From NCBI GenBank assembly GCA_002162955.1, contig MABD01000024.1:186001-250000 (forward strand): a stretch of DNA of 64,000 bases. Reading direction: 5' to 3'. The position numbers were made by a program, and so were the translations under genes. Positions 55,101 through 62,659 of the stretch are shown here, in pieces (position 1 is the stretch's first letter; each line of letters opens with the position of its first letter). The notes under the pieces were generated by a model. The model ran no database searches. It was given only the letters and a program-made list of their open reading frames with translations, and was not told the origin of the DNA. Source of the stretch: Gammaproteobacteria bacterium 45_16_T64 (GTDB taxonomy: Bacteria; Pseudomonadota; Gammaproteobacteria; Pseudomonadales; Ketobacteraceae).

Positions 55101-58100
55101 GATGCTGAAGTCTACGATAAAGGTAGTTCACTTTTAGACGTGACTTACCCACGAAGAAGGTCGGTAGGAAACGATACACTTGTAAAATCGGTGTCAAGTT
55201 CTGATGGCACAATGGCAGGGACTAAAGTGACGTCTAGTTACTTTTATACCGGCCGGATTTCACATCTTGCAGGCGGTGGGTCACTGGGTTTCGAATCGGT
55301 TAAAATATCCAAAGAGTTAGATTCGGGCATTTTTGAAGAAAATATTACTGAATATTCTACGGACTATCGGTATCACACGGCGGGTATGCCTTCAAAAACC
55401 GTCAGTAAGATTGGCGGTGTAACCGTTTCGGAAAGCATGAATTACTACGACGTGCTTTTTTACGATACGAATGACGCGGTTGTAGACAATGTACCCTCAA
55501 TTTTTAATGGTGAAAAATATGGAGCTGTAGAAGGTCTACGTTATTTGTCTTTTACCAAGACGAATATATCCAAGCAGTACGACCCTGTAACGGGAGTTCT
55601 CTTAACGTCAACATCTAAAGAAATAACCATGGGGTCTTATGGCGACGTATTGTCATCAAGAGATATTGTATCAAATGGTATCCTCTCGGGCTCTGCAACT
55701 CAGCCAGTGTCGATCTCTAGCATAGTTCTTGTTGATGGCGTATACGTTCAGAGCTCATACCTTGTTACAGAGGCGATTAATGAATATGTGTACAATGATG
55801 CCTCTCGATGGTTTCTGGGTAAGTTAAGTGAAACTACGGTAACAAAATCGGGTATTACCTTTATCGATGATATTAATGGTGCCGGCGAATACACCAATAC
55901 TATGGAGCCCATCACTCGAAAGTCGCGTTGGACCTACTTTTCTGATACTGGGGCCGTTAAGACGGAATCTATCGTCCTTGTGGATGATGCTGGTGTGGAA
56001 ACCATAGACACCATAAAAGAGTATGAATTTGCCAGCGACAATGACGGAAGGAGCTACCCTAATTTTGGAGTACCAAACAGGGTAACTGACTATGAGTTTG
56101 TTGGTGGCGTAAAAGCGAACCCAAGGAGTACCGCTACATTCTCCGACCCAAAGGGGCGCTTTTCAGTTGCCGACGTTGATACGCTAGGAAATACCACTTA
56201 TACCACCTTCCACCCAGTCTTGGGTTCCAAGCAAACGGTTACCGGGCCGAATGGGCTTACAGTTGTTTGGGAATATGATGGATGGGGGCGTGAGGTATTA
56301 CGGACTAATCCTGATGGAACATGGGCCAAGACGGACGTGATTGGTTGTGGTGAAGGAGGTGTCTCATGTCCAGTGGCTGCGGCTTCTTATGAAAGAGCAA
56401 TCTACTACATACGCTCTGAGAGCAGTGGCAAAGCTCCAGTCTATGCTTTTATGGATAGGTATGGGCGTACTGTGCAAACTCGAAGTGTTGGTTTGGGTGG
56501 ACAAACGATCTACCAGGATCGCTATTTTAATAAGTACGGGCAAGAATATAGAGTAGATTTGCCTTCTTTTACACAGTTAGGAACGCTGTCAGAAGTTTCT
56601 GAATTTGATAGTAGTGGTCGACTTGTTAAAACTATCAAGCCAGGTGGAACAGCTTCAATTGGTGGTGTTGAACAAGAAGTATTATACGATGGATTAAACC
56701 AGACGTTATTGAATCGCTATCAAAAAGCTGATGGCACTGGTAGTACAACACAAATGAAAAAGTTGTATTACGATCCCTTTGGTCGAGTGATTCAAACCCA
56801 AGACTATTTGAACAATGTCGTGCGCTCGATATATGACGCCTACGGTAATGAAGTCGAAACACGGGTTCATTACTCTGATTTAGACAGCGAAGATTATGTC
56901 ATTGCCATGAGCTATGATGAGATGGGGCGTAAAGTGTCAATGGATGACCCTTCCAAGGGACATTGGCGCTATATTTACAGCAAGCGCGGTGAATTGGTTC
57001 TTCAGGAGGATGGCAATGGCGTAAAGATTTGTCATCAATACGACAGTGTGGGCCGACTCATTCGCCGCTATGACAACTACGCAGGCACGGATGAAAACGC
57101 GGTAGCCAACTGTGTGAATGGAATATCCGCCTCGGCTGAGTGGGTCTATGATACGGCACCAAAAATTGGTGGTGGAGTATGGACAGGTAAACTTTATCAA
57201 GTTAAAGGCGAAAACGGATATCAAGAGACTTATAGCTACGATGATATGGGGCGGGTAACTAACGCACTAGTAACCATTGATGGCAGCACCTTTATTACAA
57301 CCAGTGTGTTTGATGAGTTAGGCCGAGTAAAAGAAACGTTTTACCCCAGTGCAGATAATGACAATCGCTTGCAAGTGATTAACCAATATAACGAGAATGG
57401 TTATCTAACTGCAATTGAAGACGGTGAAGGAGTTCATTATTGGAAGGCGTTAACAGCAGATTCCTTTGGACGGATTACAGAAGAAAGTTTGGGTGCAGGA
57501 GTTATCTCCACCAATAAGTCTTATAACGCCTATAACGGTACCGTAACGAATATTCGTTCAACCCATTTTATGGGGAGCATTGGTGGTCTCCAAGATGACG
57601 AATTCCTATTTGATGGGGTTGGTAATTTAGCTCATCGAAAGATTAGAGCAGAAGGGATCGACCTTACGGAAAACTATACATTTGATATTGCCAATAGGCT
57701 TACCAATGTCGAATTTATTGATGCCAATAATTCGGCAATGAATAACACTACCGATATGAGCTATATGGGTAATGGCAATATTAAGAAAAAGCATGATATT
57801 GGCGATTATCTCTATGGTCAAAGTTGCTCGGTGAATGGTGTGGATTACCAACCGAGCTCTCACGCATTGACATCGGTCATTGGCGCAAAAGCATCTGCCT
57901 ATTGTTATGACGTTGTGGGGAATTTATTGAGTGGAGGCGGTAGGTCCGTTGAGTGGAGTGCCTTTAATAAACCCACGCGCATTGAAAAAGGCGATAACAA
58001 TGTGCAGCTGGTCTATGGTCCAGATCGAAAGCGTATTCAACGTATCGATGTTGCTAACGGTAAGACCACACGGACAACCTATCTAGGTAAAGCCTACGAG

Positions 58101-59612
58101 AAGATCGAAAAGCACGACGGTAGTCTAGAAGAGAAGCACTATATTGCTGGCATTGCCGTGGTGTCGATCAAGGATCGTCAAGTTGCGGATGCAAAGACCA
58201 ATTTCTTGCTGAAAGATCACTTAGGTTCAACGACTGCGACGGTAGCGCAAGAACTAGATAATGGTGGCATAGATGTGCAACGCTTGGCCTATGATCCATG
58301 GGGTAAGCGCCGGAATGCAATTAATTGGCAAGCTATCGATGACAATATAATTGTTGGTTTAACTGACCAGCTTATTACGAACCGGGGTTTTACTGGTCAC
58401 GAGATGCTTGATTCCGTCGGGTTAATTCACATGAATGGACGTGTGTACGACCCAGAATTAGGCCGTTTTTTAAGTGCAGATCCGATTGTACAAGCACCAA
58501 CAAATTCACAAAGCTATAACCGCTATAGCTACGTGGCAAATAACCCGGTAAGTTATACTGACCCCAGTGGATTTAGTTGGTTTAAGAAGATCAAAAAATC
58601 TATTGGTAAGGCATTTAAGAGGATAGCGAAAGCCTATTATCGTTATAGCGGCCTTGAGGCCCAAGTGCGCTTTTCTCAAAGAATGACAGTGGCAACGGCT
58701 AAGTTGTTAGCGAAGAATCCAGCGTTAGCGACGGTTGTTCAGATTGTGGGTTGTGTGATTACTGTCGCAGTTGGTTGTGCCTTAATAGTGGGAGCTGTTA
58801 CTGCCCTGCAGACCTACGGTGTAACGGGGGACTGGCAAATGGCTTTCCGGGCCGGGGTGATAGCAGGGGCGACGGCGTTTATTAGTGCTCAGGTCAATGG
58901 TTATATTGGAGATACTTTTAAGAATGGGATTGCCAATGTTGCTGCTCATGCGGCTTTTAGTGGTGCAATGTCGGCGGCTCAAGGTGGAAGCTTTTGGTCT
59001 GGAGCTGCGGCTGGTGCAGTATCGAGTACCATTGATGTGAACGGCTGGACTCACGGATTAGATCCAGTCTCTAGCACTGTTGTTGCTGGATTTGTTGGCG
59101 GGACAGTATCTAGAATAACCGGTGGGAAGTTTGCAAATGGTGCCCGCACCGCTGCAATGGCTCATATTTTTAATGACTTGGCTCATAGGGTGAAAGACGC
59201 ATTGCAAGACTTTCGTTGGGCTAGGAAGATATCTGCTATAAAGTCTAAAAATGGGGCAGATGCAGTTAAGAGTAAGAGAAAAGCTAGATTAATGGTCGAT
59301 AAGGCGGCTAACGAGAAAAAGGCCATGGAATTAAGGTATGATGCTGAAGGTTGGAAGCAAAACACAGCTAAAGCGAATATAGTTGTTGAAGCCATTGGCA
59401 CAGCATCTACATATCTTAGCGGGTTGCGAGGGTTGCCGGGAGAAGTTTTCAATGCGCTGTCCTGGTATTGTGCTGGAGTGATCAACTATACCACAGGGGA
59501 TAAATTTGGTTTACAAGCTAACTTGGTTGGAGAGATTGCTGGTAGGGTGACTACACCTGTAATTGGCGCTGCTGTTTCAAGCACAATATCGTCGACCAGG
59601 GATGCGGAGTGA
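52101..59612 (+). CDS. Exported SpvB/FG-GAP/YD-repeat (Rhs-type) protein, 2,503 residues, probable polymorphic toxin
   Basis: Domains in order: signal peptide (cleavage near residue 33); a first FG-GAP part with two DxxGDG motifs (about 115-210); an SpvB/TcaC-type domain (about 235-480; GLGWSLNG is its signature); seven further DxNxDG Ca-loop repeats (about 560-960), four of them preceded by a Cys-loop-Cys hairpin; a TcdB-middle-like part (about 980-1350); YD repeats (about 1385-2110, for instance YDSVGRLIRRYD); and the Rhs core end RFLSADPIVQ...NPVSYTDPSGF (about 2120-2156). The last 350 residues are unlike any toxin domain I recognise: a membrane-like helix near 2211-2236, Gly/Ala-rich helices, then a Lys-rich part after MAHIFND. 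ATG at 52101 follows AGGGGA. No PAAR, VgrG or TcA gene is near. Confidence 0.88.
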   Translation: MSTARSISNKLTAVLIAFLALLTVSTLATARAIDEESYYVFQANADDGGYLYLQARDEFILIANDIVIPIALGSDTPSYQTALGVVSALEGQQLEPRTTLPIFSDLVQTKYLVGDVTGDGVSEIFIPALGVFITGLEGEHGGNPYILAQYSEIDGIVVNYYDALTNTLIVKPGLSFDLKDLNGDGRFDLVIKQPGSADQVVSADVDGKFSTGSNGDVAEPGTTNSSANLEGATIVAGAVAGSFSVESGAANYSISLSAPTGTAGVTPKFSLSYNSNVGNGTVGLGWSLNGLTMITRCAKNYLHDGKRSIEWYGTWWDEDPNGAPFDFDAEQNLCLDGQKLVLVSGEYWKDGAEYRTEQESFVQIKQHSDSSSAWFEVKHKSGDVFQYGNTSTSKAVLGNRTTTWSVNRIEDAAGNYMSYEYDASYAQQGTTLIQRIDYTGNDAANLAPYNAVVFDYEIRPSDDYILTNDPNSGQKYFLKERLSKVTSLVEGEVYRRYVLGYRTDVDDASMLKEIYECNGSGECSNPTVVDWTPDNSTYEITDANQLVGHFGDSEIDNDFDYEVIQYPDVNGDGYRDLCGRTKDGVKCVLGTPSGFDGEVWVTAICKDGSPVMGFGVQCDSKDNYKTIAFLDVNGDGFDDLVWRGDNGVGVSYASPSEGKFGLTQQGFLGPESTDLQTNIAANRDVLASDTNEDDNKYSVRFPDINGDALPDLCYRNDTNGVVCYLNNSDVGDSFSGWDMVNPIITGICKDGDSSALKCNSTDNHKTINYVDLNGDGMDDLFFRSDTYGLTYLISKGNSFSDSKFWFTYCNNGNSTFECEGEDDYNFQFMDVNADGLKDVCWTTRYGKVHCVSNPGMYFSNGRVMTLENPFNSALASSNGDGAPVTQFNDFNADGKPDAFVLTQNHQGSIIYLAKASDSGISIEMGIASTGTFCLTECSKRDVYNTIRFVDTNGDGVTEVVHRTSNGIKIYNVDVSPRAGYLAKITNGFGLETSVEYSDLNDAEVYDKGSSLLDVTYPRRRSVGNDTLVKSVSSSDGTMAGTKVTSSYFYTGRISHLAGGGSLGFESVKISKELDSGIFEENITEYSTDYRYHTAGMPSKTVSKIGGVTVSESMNYYDVLFYDTNDAVVDNVPSIFNGEKYGAVEGLRYLSFTKTNISKQYDPVTGVLLTSTSKEITMGSYGDVLSSRDIVSNGILSGSATQPVSISSIVLVDGVYVQSSYLVTEAINEYVYNDASRWFLGKLSETTVTKSGITFIDDINGAGEYTNTMEPITRKSRWTYFSDTGAVKTESIVLVDDAGVETIDTIKEYEFASDNDGRSYPNFGVPNRVTDYEFVGGVKANPRSTATFSDPKGRFSVADVDTLGNTTYTTFHPVLGSKQTVTGPNGLTVVWEYDGWGREVLRTNPDGTWAKTDVIGCGEGGVSCPVAAASYERAIYYIRSESSGKAPVYAFMDRYGRTVQTRSVGLGGQTIYQDRYFNKYGQEYRVDLPSFTQLGTLSEVSEFDSSGRLVKTIKPGGTASIGGVEQEVLYDGLNQTLLNRYQKADGTGSTTQMKKLYYDPFGRVIQTQDYLNNVVRSIYDAYGNEVETRVHYSDLDSEDYVIAMSYDEMGRKVSMDDPSKGHWRYIYSKRGELVLQEDGNGVKICHQYDSVGRLIRRYDNYAGTDENAVANCVNGISASAEWVYDTAPKIGGGVWTGKLYQVKGENGYQETYSYDDMGRVTNALVTIDGSTFITTSVFDELGRVKETFYPSADNDNRLQVINQYNENGYLTAIEDGEGVHYWKALTADSFGRITEESLGAGVISTNKSYNAYNGTVTNIRSTHFMGSIGGLQDDEFLFDGVGNLAHRKIRAEGIDLTENYTFDIANRLTNVEFIDANNSAMNNTTDMSYMGNGNIKKKHDIGDYLYGQSCSVNGVDYQPSSHALTSVIGAKASAYCYDVVGNLLSGGGRSVEWSAFNKPTRIEKGDNNVQLVYGPDRKRIQRIDVANGKTTRTTYLGKAYEKIEKHDGSLEEKHYIAGIAVVSIKDRQVADAKTNFLLKDHLGSTTATVAQELDNGGIDVQRLAYDPWGKRRNAINWQAIDDNIIVGLTDQLITNRGFTGHEMLDSVGLIHMNGRVYDPELGRFLSADPIVQAPTNSQSYNRYSYVANNPVSYTDPSGFSWFKKIKKSIGKAFKRIAKAYYRYSGLEAQVRFSQRMTVATAKLLAKNPALATVVQIVGCVITVAVGCALIVGAVTALQTYGVTGDWQMAFRAGVIAGATAFISAQVNGYIGDTFKNGIANVAAHAAFSGAMSAAQGGSFWSGAAAGAVSSTIDVNGWTHGLDPVSSTVVAGFVGGTVSRITGGKFANGARTAAMAHIFNDLAHRVKDALQDFRWARKISAIKSKNGADAVKSKRKARLMVDKAANEKKAMELRYDAEGWKQNTAKANIVVEAIGTASTYLSGLRGLPGEVFNALSWYCAGVINYTTGDKFGLQANLVGEIAGRVTTPVIGAAVSSTISSTRDAE

Positions 59613-59917
59613 GAAGTATCAAAATAATAGCTTATTCTTCGGTTCTGATTGCCCTTGTAGCCTTGGAATATTTGTTTTGGACTTTTGGAATGCTGACATC
59701 CAACCCTGTGTTTATTGTCCCGTTTTTGTACACTTGGGATACGGTGTCTAGAATGGTGGTGTTAGTATGTGGCGGTAAGTCTACGTTTGGAATGGGAGCA
59801 AAAGAACTTCAGTTGATCAAAGGTGATAGGATGAGTTATGTAGCTGTTGGGGTTGGGGTTTTTACGCATATTCCAATCAGTATTTTTACTTTCTACTTAA
59901 CTCTTGATTTAAATTAG
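59609..59917 (+). CDS. Small three-helix membrane protein coupled to the Rhs-type gene; candidate immunity protein
   Basis: A 102-residue protein with three likely membrane helices (about 5-27, 33-54 and 77-99). It starts at GTG 59609, whose last bases form the TGA stop of the Rhs-type gene (GTGA overlap), with GGAG just upstream, so its synthesis depends on translation of the large gene. Rhs and other polymorphic toxins are normally followed directly by their immunity gene, and membrane-embedded immunity proteins go with toxins that act on the inner membrane from the periplasm. The sequence itself is not recognised. Immunity is inferred from position and topology. Confidence 0.7.
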   Translation: MRSIKIIAYSSVLIALVALEYLFWTFGMLTSNPVFIVPFLYTWDTVSRMVVLVCGGKSTFGMGAKELQLIKGDRMSYVAVGVGVFTHIPISIFTFYLTLDLN

Positions 59918-60008
59918 GTATAAGTCAGAAGGCTATTACTTTACCAAATGAGGCGCTCACTCTCTATTGGCCTGTTTGGACTGATAAATAGTAAGCCTTG
60001 AAAAATGG

Positions 60009-60054
60009 TTATGCCCACCTCCTTCTTCATTGTTGAAGAGGGAGGTGGGCATAA
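60009..60054. repeat. 21-base-arm inverted repeat behind the Rhs/membrane-protein pair
   Basis: Arms 60009-60029 and 60034-60054 (TTATGCCCACCTCC... and ...GGAGGTGGGCATAA) match at 20 of 21 positions around TTGT; the one mismatch would be a G-U pair in RNA. No T run follows, so it may be a factor-assisted terminator or a leftover of a mobile repeat at the island boundary. Confidence 0.6.
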
Positions 60055-60200
60055 TCGCACAATGTGAGTATCTGACCTGAAAGAGCGAATATATCAACAG
60101 ATAGCTTCCCTGATGAGGAACTGACCACTTACGTTAGCTAAACTTTAGTAAATTAATTTTTAGTAATACAAAAAATATTACTAATTCAATTGGAGAATAT

Positions 60201-60527
60201 ATGAAAATTAAAAACCTTATTCTTGCAGCTATGCTCCTTATACCTTTCCCATCCTATGCGGTGGGTACGTACATCGGTAAGCTTCAACCGTACTTCTATA
60301 CTGACGCCCTATACTTAATCCCAGTGGAATCACAAATTTCCAATAAGCCAGATTGTGTAAAAAGAAACTATCTTCGGTTGCCCAACACACCAGATAGCCC
60401 ATTCTTTGATGCAAAGTTTTCGATCTTGTTATCTGCTTGGGTCGCTAAACAAGAACTACTTGTAACCGGTACGGGTGAGTGTACTGGCGAGGGTGATGAA
60501 ATCATCAGGTCGATTAAACCACTATAA
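60201..60527 (+). CDS. Small exported cysteine-pair protein, array member 1
   Basis: Not recognised by name. The 108 residues have a signal peptide (cleavage after SYA, residue 20) and a mature part of 88 residues with two Cys (PDCV near 52 and GECTG near 94). It shares with the next three genes the order: G-x-I/L start, C, about 40 residues, a LLSAW/LLxA helix, a K-x-L-x-V strand with Gly-rich turn, second C, and an I-R-S-I end. AATTGGAG gives the ribosome site. I infer a small folded domain held by one disulfide, secreted or periplasmic. Confidence 0.7.
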   Translation: MKIKNLILAAMLLIPFPSYAVGTYIGKLQPYFYTDALYLIPVESQISNKPDCVKRNYLRLPNTPDSPFFDAKFSILLSAWVAKQELLVTGTGECTGEGDEIIRSIKPL

Positions 60528-60669
60528 ATAACTAAGAATGTTGGATTTGAATAATCTCTATGCCGGGTTGTTTCAGTTTTTCAACTCCACGTTAATACAT
60601 AATCCACTTTAGATAATTACTATTCGAGGAACGGCTCGTATCTAGCCGTATATTCATCAAGGAAATAAA

Positions 60670-61002
60670 ATGAAATTCGTAAAAATGGCTTTATTAATAA
60701 GTGTACTTCTTGCTTCTACCTCTGCTTCAGCAGGGGCGTATTTTGTTAGTGGGAAAATAACATCTCTTTTAGCATCAGCAACCGACCCTGCTATAAGAAT
60801 AACAGGGGATGTGTCTCCTGATGATTGTAATGGTGGAAATTACGGTTGGTTGTATTTCCAGGGTACTGCAGAAGAGCAGCAAAGGGTGTATGCCACTGCC
60901 CTGGCTTTGTCTCTTTCGGGTCATACCGCTACTGTATATACGAATAATGATGGCGAAAGCTGTCGTATTACTAGTATACAAGTTACCAGTGGGCTTAATT
61001 AG
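60670..61002 (+). CDS. Small exported cysteine-pair protein, array member 2
   Basis: The 110 residues begin with a clear signal peptide (cleavage after ASA, residue 22). The mature part has Cys in DDCNGG and ESCRIT and follows the same order as its neighbours: VSGKI near the start, first C, YFQGT strand, an ALALSLSGH helix, TATVYTN strand, second C, ITSIQV end. AAGGAAAT precedes the ATG. A hairpin ACGGCT/AGCCGT stands at 60631-60649. The fold would be alpha/beta with one disulfide; function unknown. Confidence 0.72.
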   Translation: MKFVKMALLISVLLASTSASAGAYFVSGKITSLLASATDPAIRITGDVSPDDCNGGNYGWLYFQGTAEEQQRVYATALALSLSGHTATVYTNNDGESCRITSIQVTSGLN

Positions 61003-61127
61003 TCAGTTCTAGCTGTGTTAAGATGGCGGCGTTCAAAAAGATAATCGCTTTTAAAGAGTGGCTAGCATCTAGTTAGCCATGACCCAACGATCAATACATG
61101 TGGATTACCTCCTAAGGATAGATGGAT

Positions 61128-61472
61128 ATGTTAATTGTGCGAAACCTAGTTGTTTCTATTGTTTTTTTTCTAATGACCGGGAGTTTCGCGAATGCGACTA
61201 CGGATTGGCAATCTCAAATTACGGTAGAAAAGGTCCAAGGGCTAGCGGACGGTGGTTTTATCATATATGCGCCCACGGGTACTGACTCTAATTGCCCTGA
61301 TAACGGTCGCTTATTTTATTTGCGAAATGGACAGAACGGACAAACCTCTGATGGCATCAAAACGGCATTGTCAATAGTATTGCTGGCTTTTACCACGTCA
61401 AAAACGATTACGTTTTCATATAATGGCGCTAGTACAAGTTGTTATGTTAGTAGTGTTGTGATCAACCCATAA
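61128..61472 (+). CDS. Small exported cysteine-pair protein, array member 3
   Basis: From ATG 61128, chosen because TAAGGA lies nine bases before it (ATG 61122 is too close), the product has 114 residues: signal peptide (cleavage after ANA, about residue 23) and a mature part with Cys in SNCPDNG and TSCYVS. The order of the family is kept: GRLFYLRNG strand, an ALSIVLLAFTT helix, KTITFSYNG strand, second C, VSSVVINP end. A hairpin with TGGCTA/TAGCCA lies at 61059-61079. The next member begins 19 bases after its stop, so both share a transcript. Confidence 0.7.
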   Translation: MLIVRNLVVSIVFFLMTGSFANATTDWQSQITVEKVQGLADGGFIIYAPTGTDSNCPDNGRLFYLRNGQNGQTSDGIKTALSIVLLAFTTSKTITFSYNGASTSCYVSSVVINP

Positions 61473-61491
61473 ATAGAAGGCAGTAGTTTAA

Positions 61492-61869
61492 ATGAATAAA
61501 TCAAAATTCATAGCGATGGTTATATCCCTGTTTTTCTCTGTCGCCGCGAATGTGTCCCAAGCGACGGATGGTATTATTTGTTCCGGAACAATCTCAATTT
61601 TGGGCCTGCATACGACGGACAAGGTAATGCTTAAGTTGTCCGGCATGAACACAGTCGTTCAAATTTGTGACCTAAATAAAACACTGGGGAGCAGTAATCC
61701 TGTATCTGCAGAGCAATGTAAAGCCGCTTACAGTACATTGTTAACCGCGTATTCATTGAACAAGTCACTGAGTATTTATTTTGATAATGTAGGAACTGGC
61801 ACTTCATGCTCTACTTTCGCGGGTTGGGAGGTGGCAACTGCACGTTGGATTCCGCTAACGAGCGATTAA
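61492..61869 (+). CDS. Small exported cysteine-rich protein, array member 4
   Basis: The longest of the array (125 residues): signal peptide (cleavage after SQA, residue 24), then four Cys (IICSG, QICDLN, EQCKA, TSCSTF) instead of two, so a second disulfide is likely. The family order is kept in the last part: C, KAAYSTLLTAYSLN helix, KSLSIYFDN strand, C, and a WEVATARWI end. It has the closest spacing to its neighbour upstream. Function unknown. Confidence 0.7.
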   Translation: MNKSKFIAMVISLFFSVAANVSQATDGIICSGTISILGLHTTDKVMLKLSGMNTVVQICDLNKTLGSSNPVSAEQCKAAYSTLLTAYSLNKSLSIYFDNVGTGTSCSTFAGWEVATARWIPLTSD

Positions 61870-61924
61870 CATTTCATATATAGGGGGGGCTTGTCTAATG
61901 CGAGGTCCCCTTGATGTATATCCC

Positions 61925-62599
61925 TCAAAGCTCAAGACAACCAAGTGTTAATGCAGTCAATTCTTCGATTAGCGACTCCCTATTTATCACCTCACGATCA
62001 TCCCCTATAGACCGCTGCACAATACTATCGATAGCGTTAACAACAATAAATGCTTTGCGCGTTGCTTTATCTAAACCCCACGTACCGTTCTTAATCACTA
62101 CCATCATATTAGCTAAAAGTACTTCTAAGGTTTGTGTGGCGTCTCGTAGGCATTGTCGACTTTCTGCATAGGTCACTTGCTCATGCAATAATCGGGTGTA
62201 CTGAAGATCCCTTAGGTGGATGTCGATAAACTGACTGATAACACTTTCTATTAGCTCTGGGGTTAATAGAAAGTTGTGCTGTTCGATAACCGCCCCCAAT
62301 TCTGTTAGTTCTTCTTCAACGTGTAATTCAATGAGCGCAGCTATAAGACTTCCCTTGTTTGGAAAGTATTGGTACAGCGAGCCTATGCTGACACCCGCGA
62401 TGGCAGCGACCTTATTAGTATTAAGCCCCTCGATACCTTCGTTTCGTAAAATGTGAGCAGCCGCTTCAAGGATGGCGTCTACGGTGACGATCGAACGTGC
62501 TTGTTTTGGCTTTTTTCGCTTGTTATTAGGCAATTGCAGCGTCCTTTTGATGGTGCGGGAGTGTTGTGGGGGTAATGCGAGTAGGAAAGACTCCGCCAT
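61925..62599 (-). CDS. TetR/AcrR family regulator
   Basis: A 224-residue regulator whose HTH (about residues 40-85, IEGLNTNKVAAIAGVSIGSLYQYFPNKGSL region) is preceded by an unusually long basic tail of about 35 residues (NNKRKKPKQARS). The C-terminal part resembles the TetR_C group with LRDLQYTRLLHEQV; ligand unknown. The ATG at 62599 has no clear ribosome site, and a later start is possible because of the tail. It is divergent from the hydrolase gene, with a 13-base palindrome between. Confidence 0.87.
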   Translation of the reverse strand: MAESFLLALPPQHSRTIKRTLQLPNNKRKKPKQARSIVTVDAILEAAAHILRNEGIEGLNTNKVAAIAGVSIGSLYQYFPNKGSLIAALIELHVEEELTELGAVIEQHNFLLTPELIESVISQFIDIHLRDLQYTRLLHEQVTYAESRQCLRDATQTLEVLLANMMVVIKNGTWGLDKATRKAFIVVNAIDSIVQRSIGDDREVINRESLIEELTALTLGCLEL

Positions 62600-62616
62600 T
62601 CAGTATACTAATAATG

Positions 62617-62629
62617 TGAGTATTACTCA
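62617..62629. promoter_or_regulatory. Candidate TetR operator between the divergent regulator and hydrolase
   Basis: TGAGTA-T-TACTCA is a perfect dyad at 62617-62629, 18 bases upstream of the tetR start and 30 bases upstream of the hydrolase start. AGTATACT at 62602-62609 is a second small palindrome closer to tetR. Confidence 0.5.
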
Positions 62630-62659
62630 TATATTTAATAGTAAGCGCTGGAGTGAAAA

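Noticed and set aside
52101..59612. TcB/TcC component of an insecticidal Tc toxin complex
   Set aside because: SpvB and YD parts agree, but no TcA gene is present, the protein has its own signal peptide, and a coupled small membrane gene follows; a polymorphic toxin fits better.
60009..60054. Integron attC site
   Set aside because: No integrase or attI was seen, no other copy stands between the array genes, and the arms lack the GTTRRRY/RYYYAAC core layout; the array spacing is also uneven.
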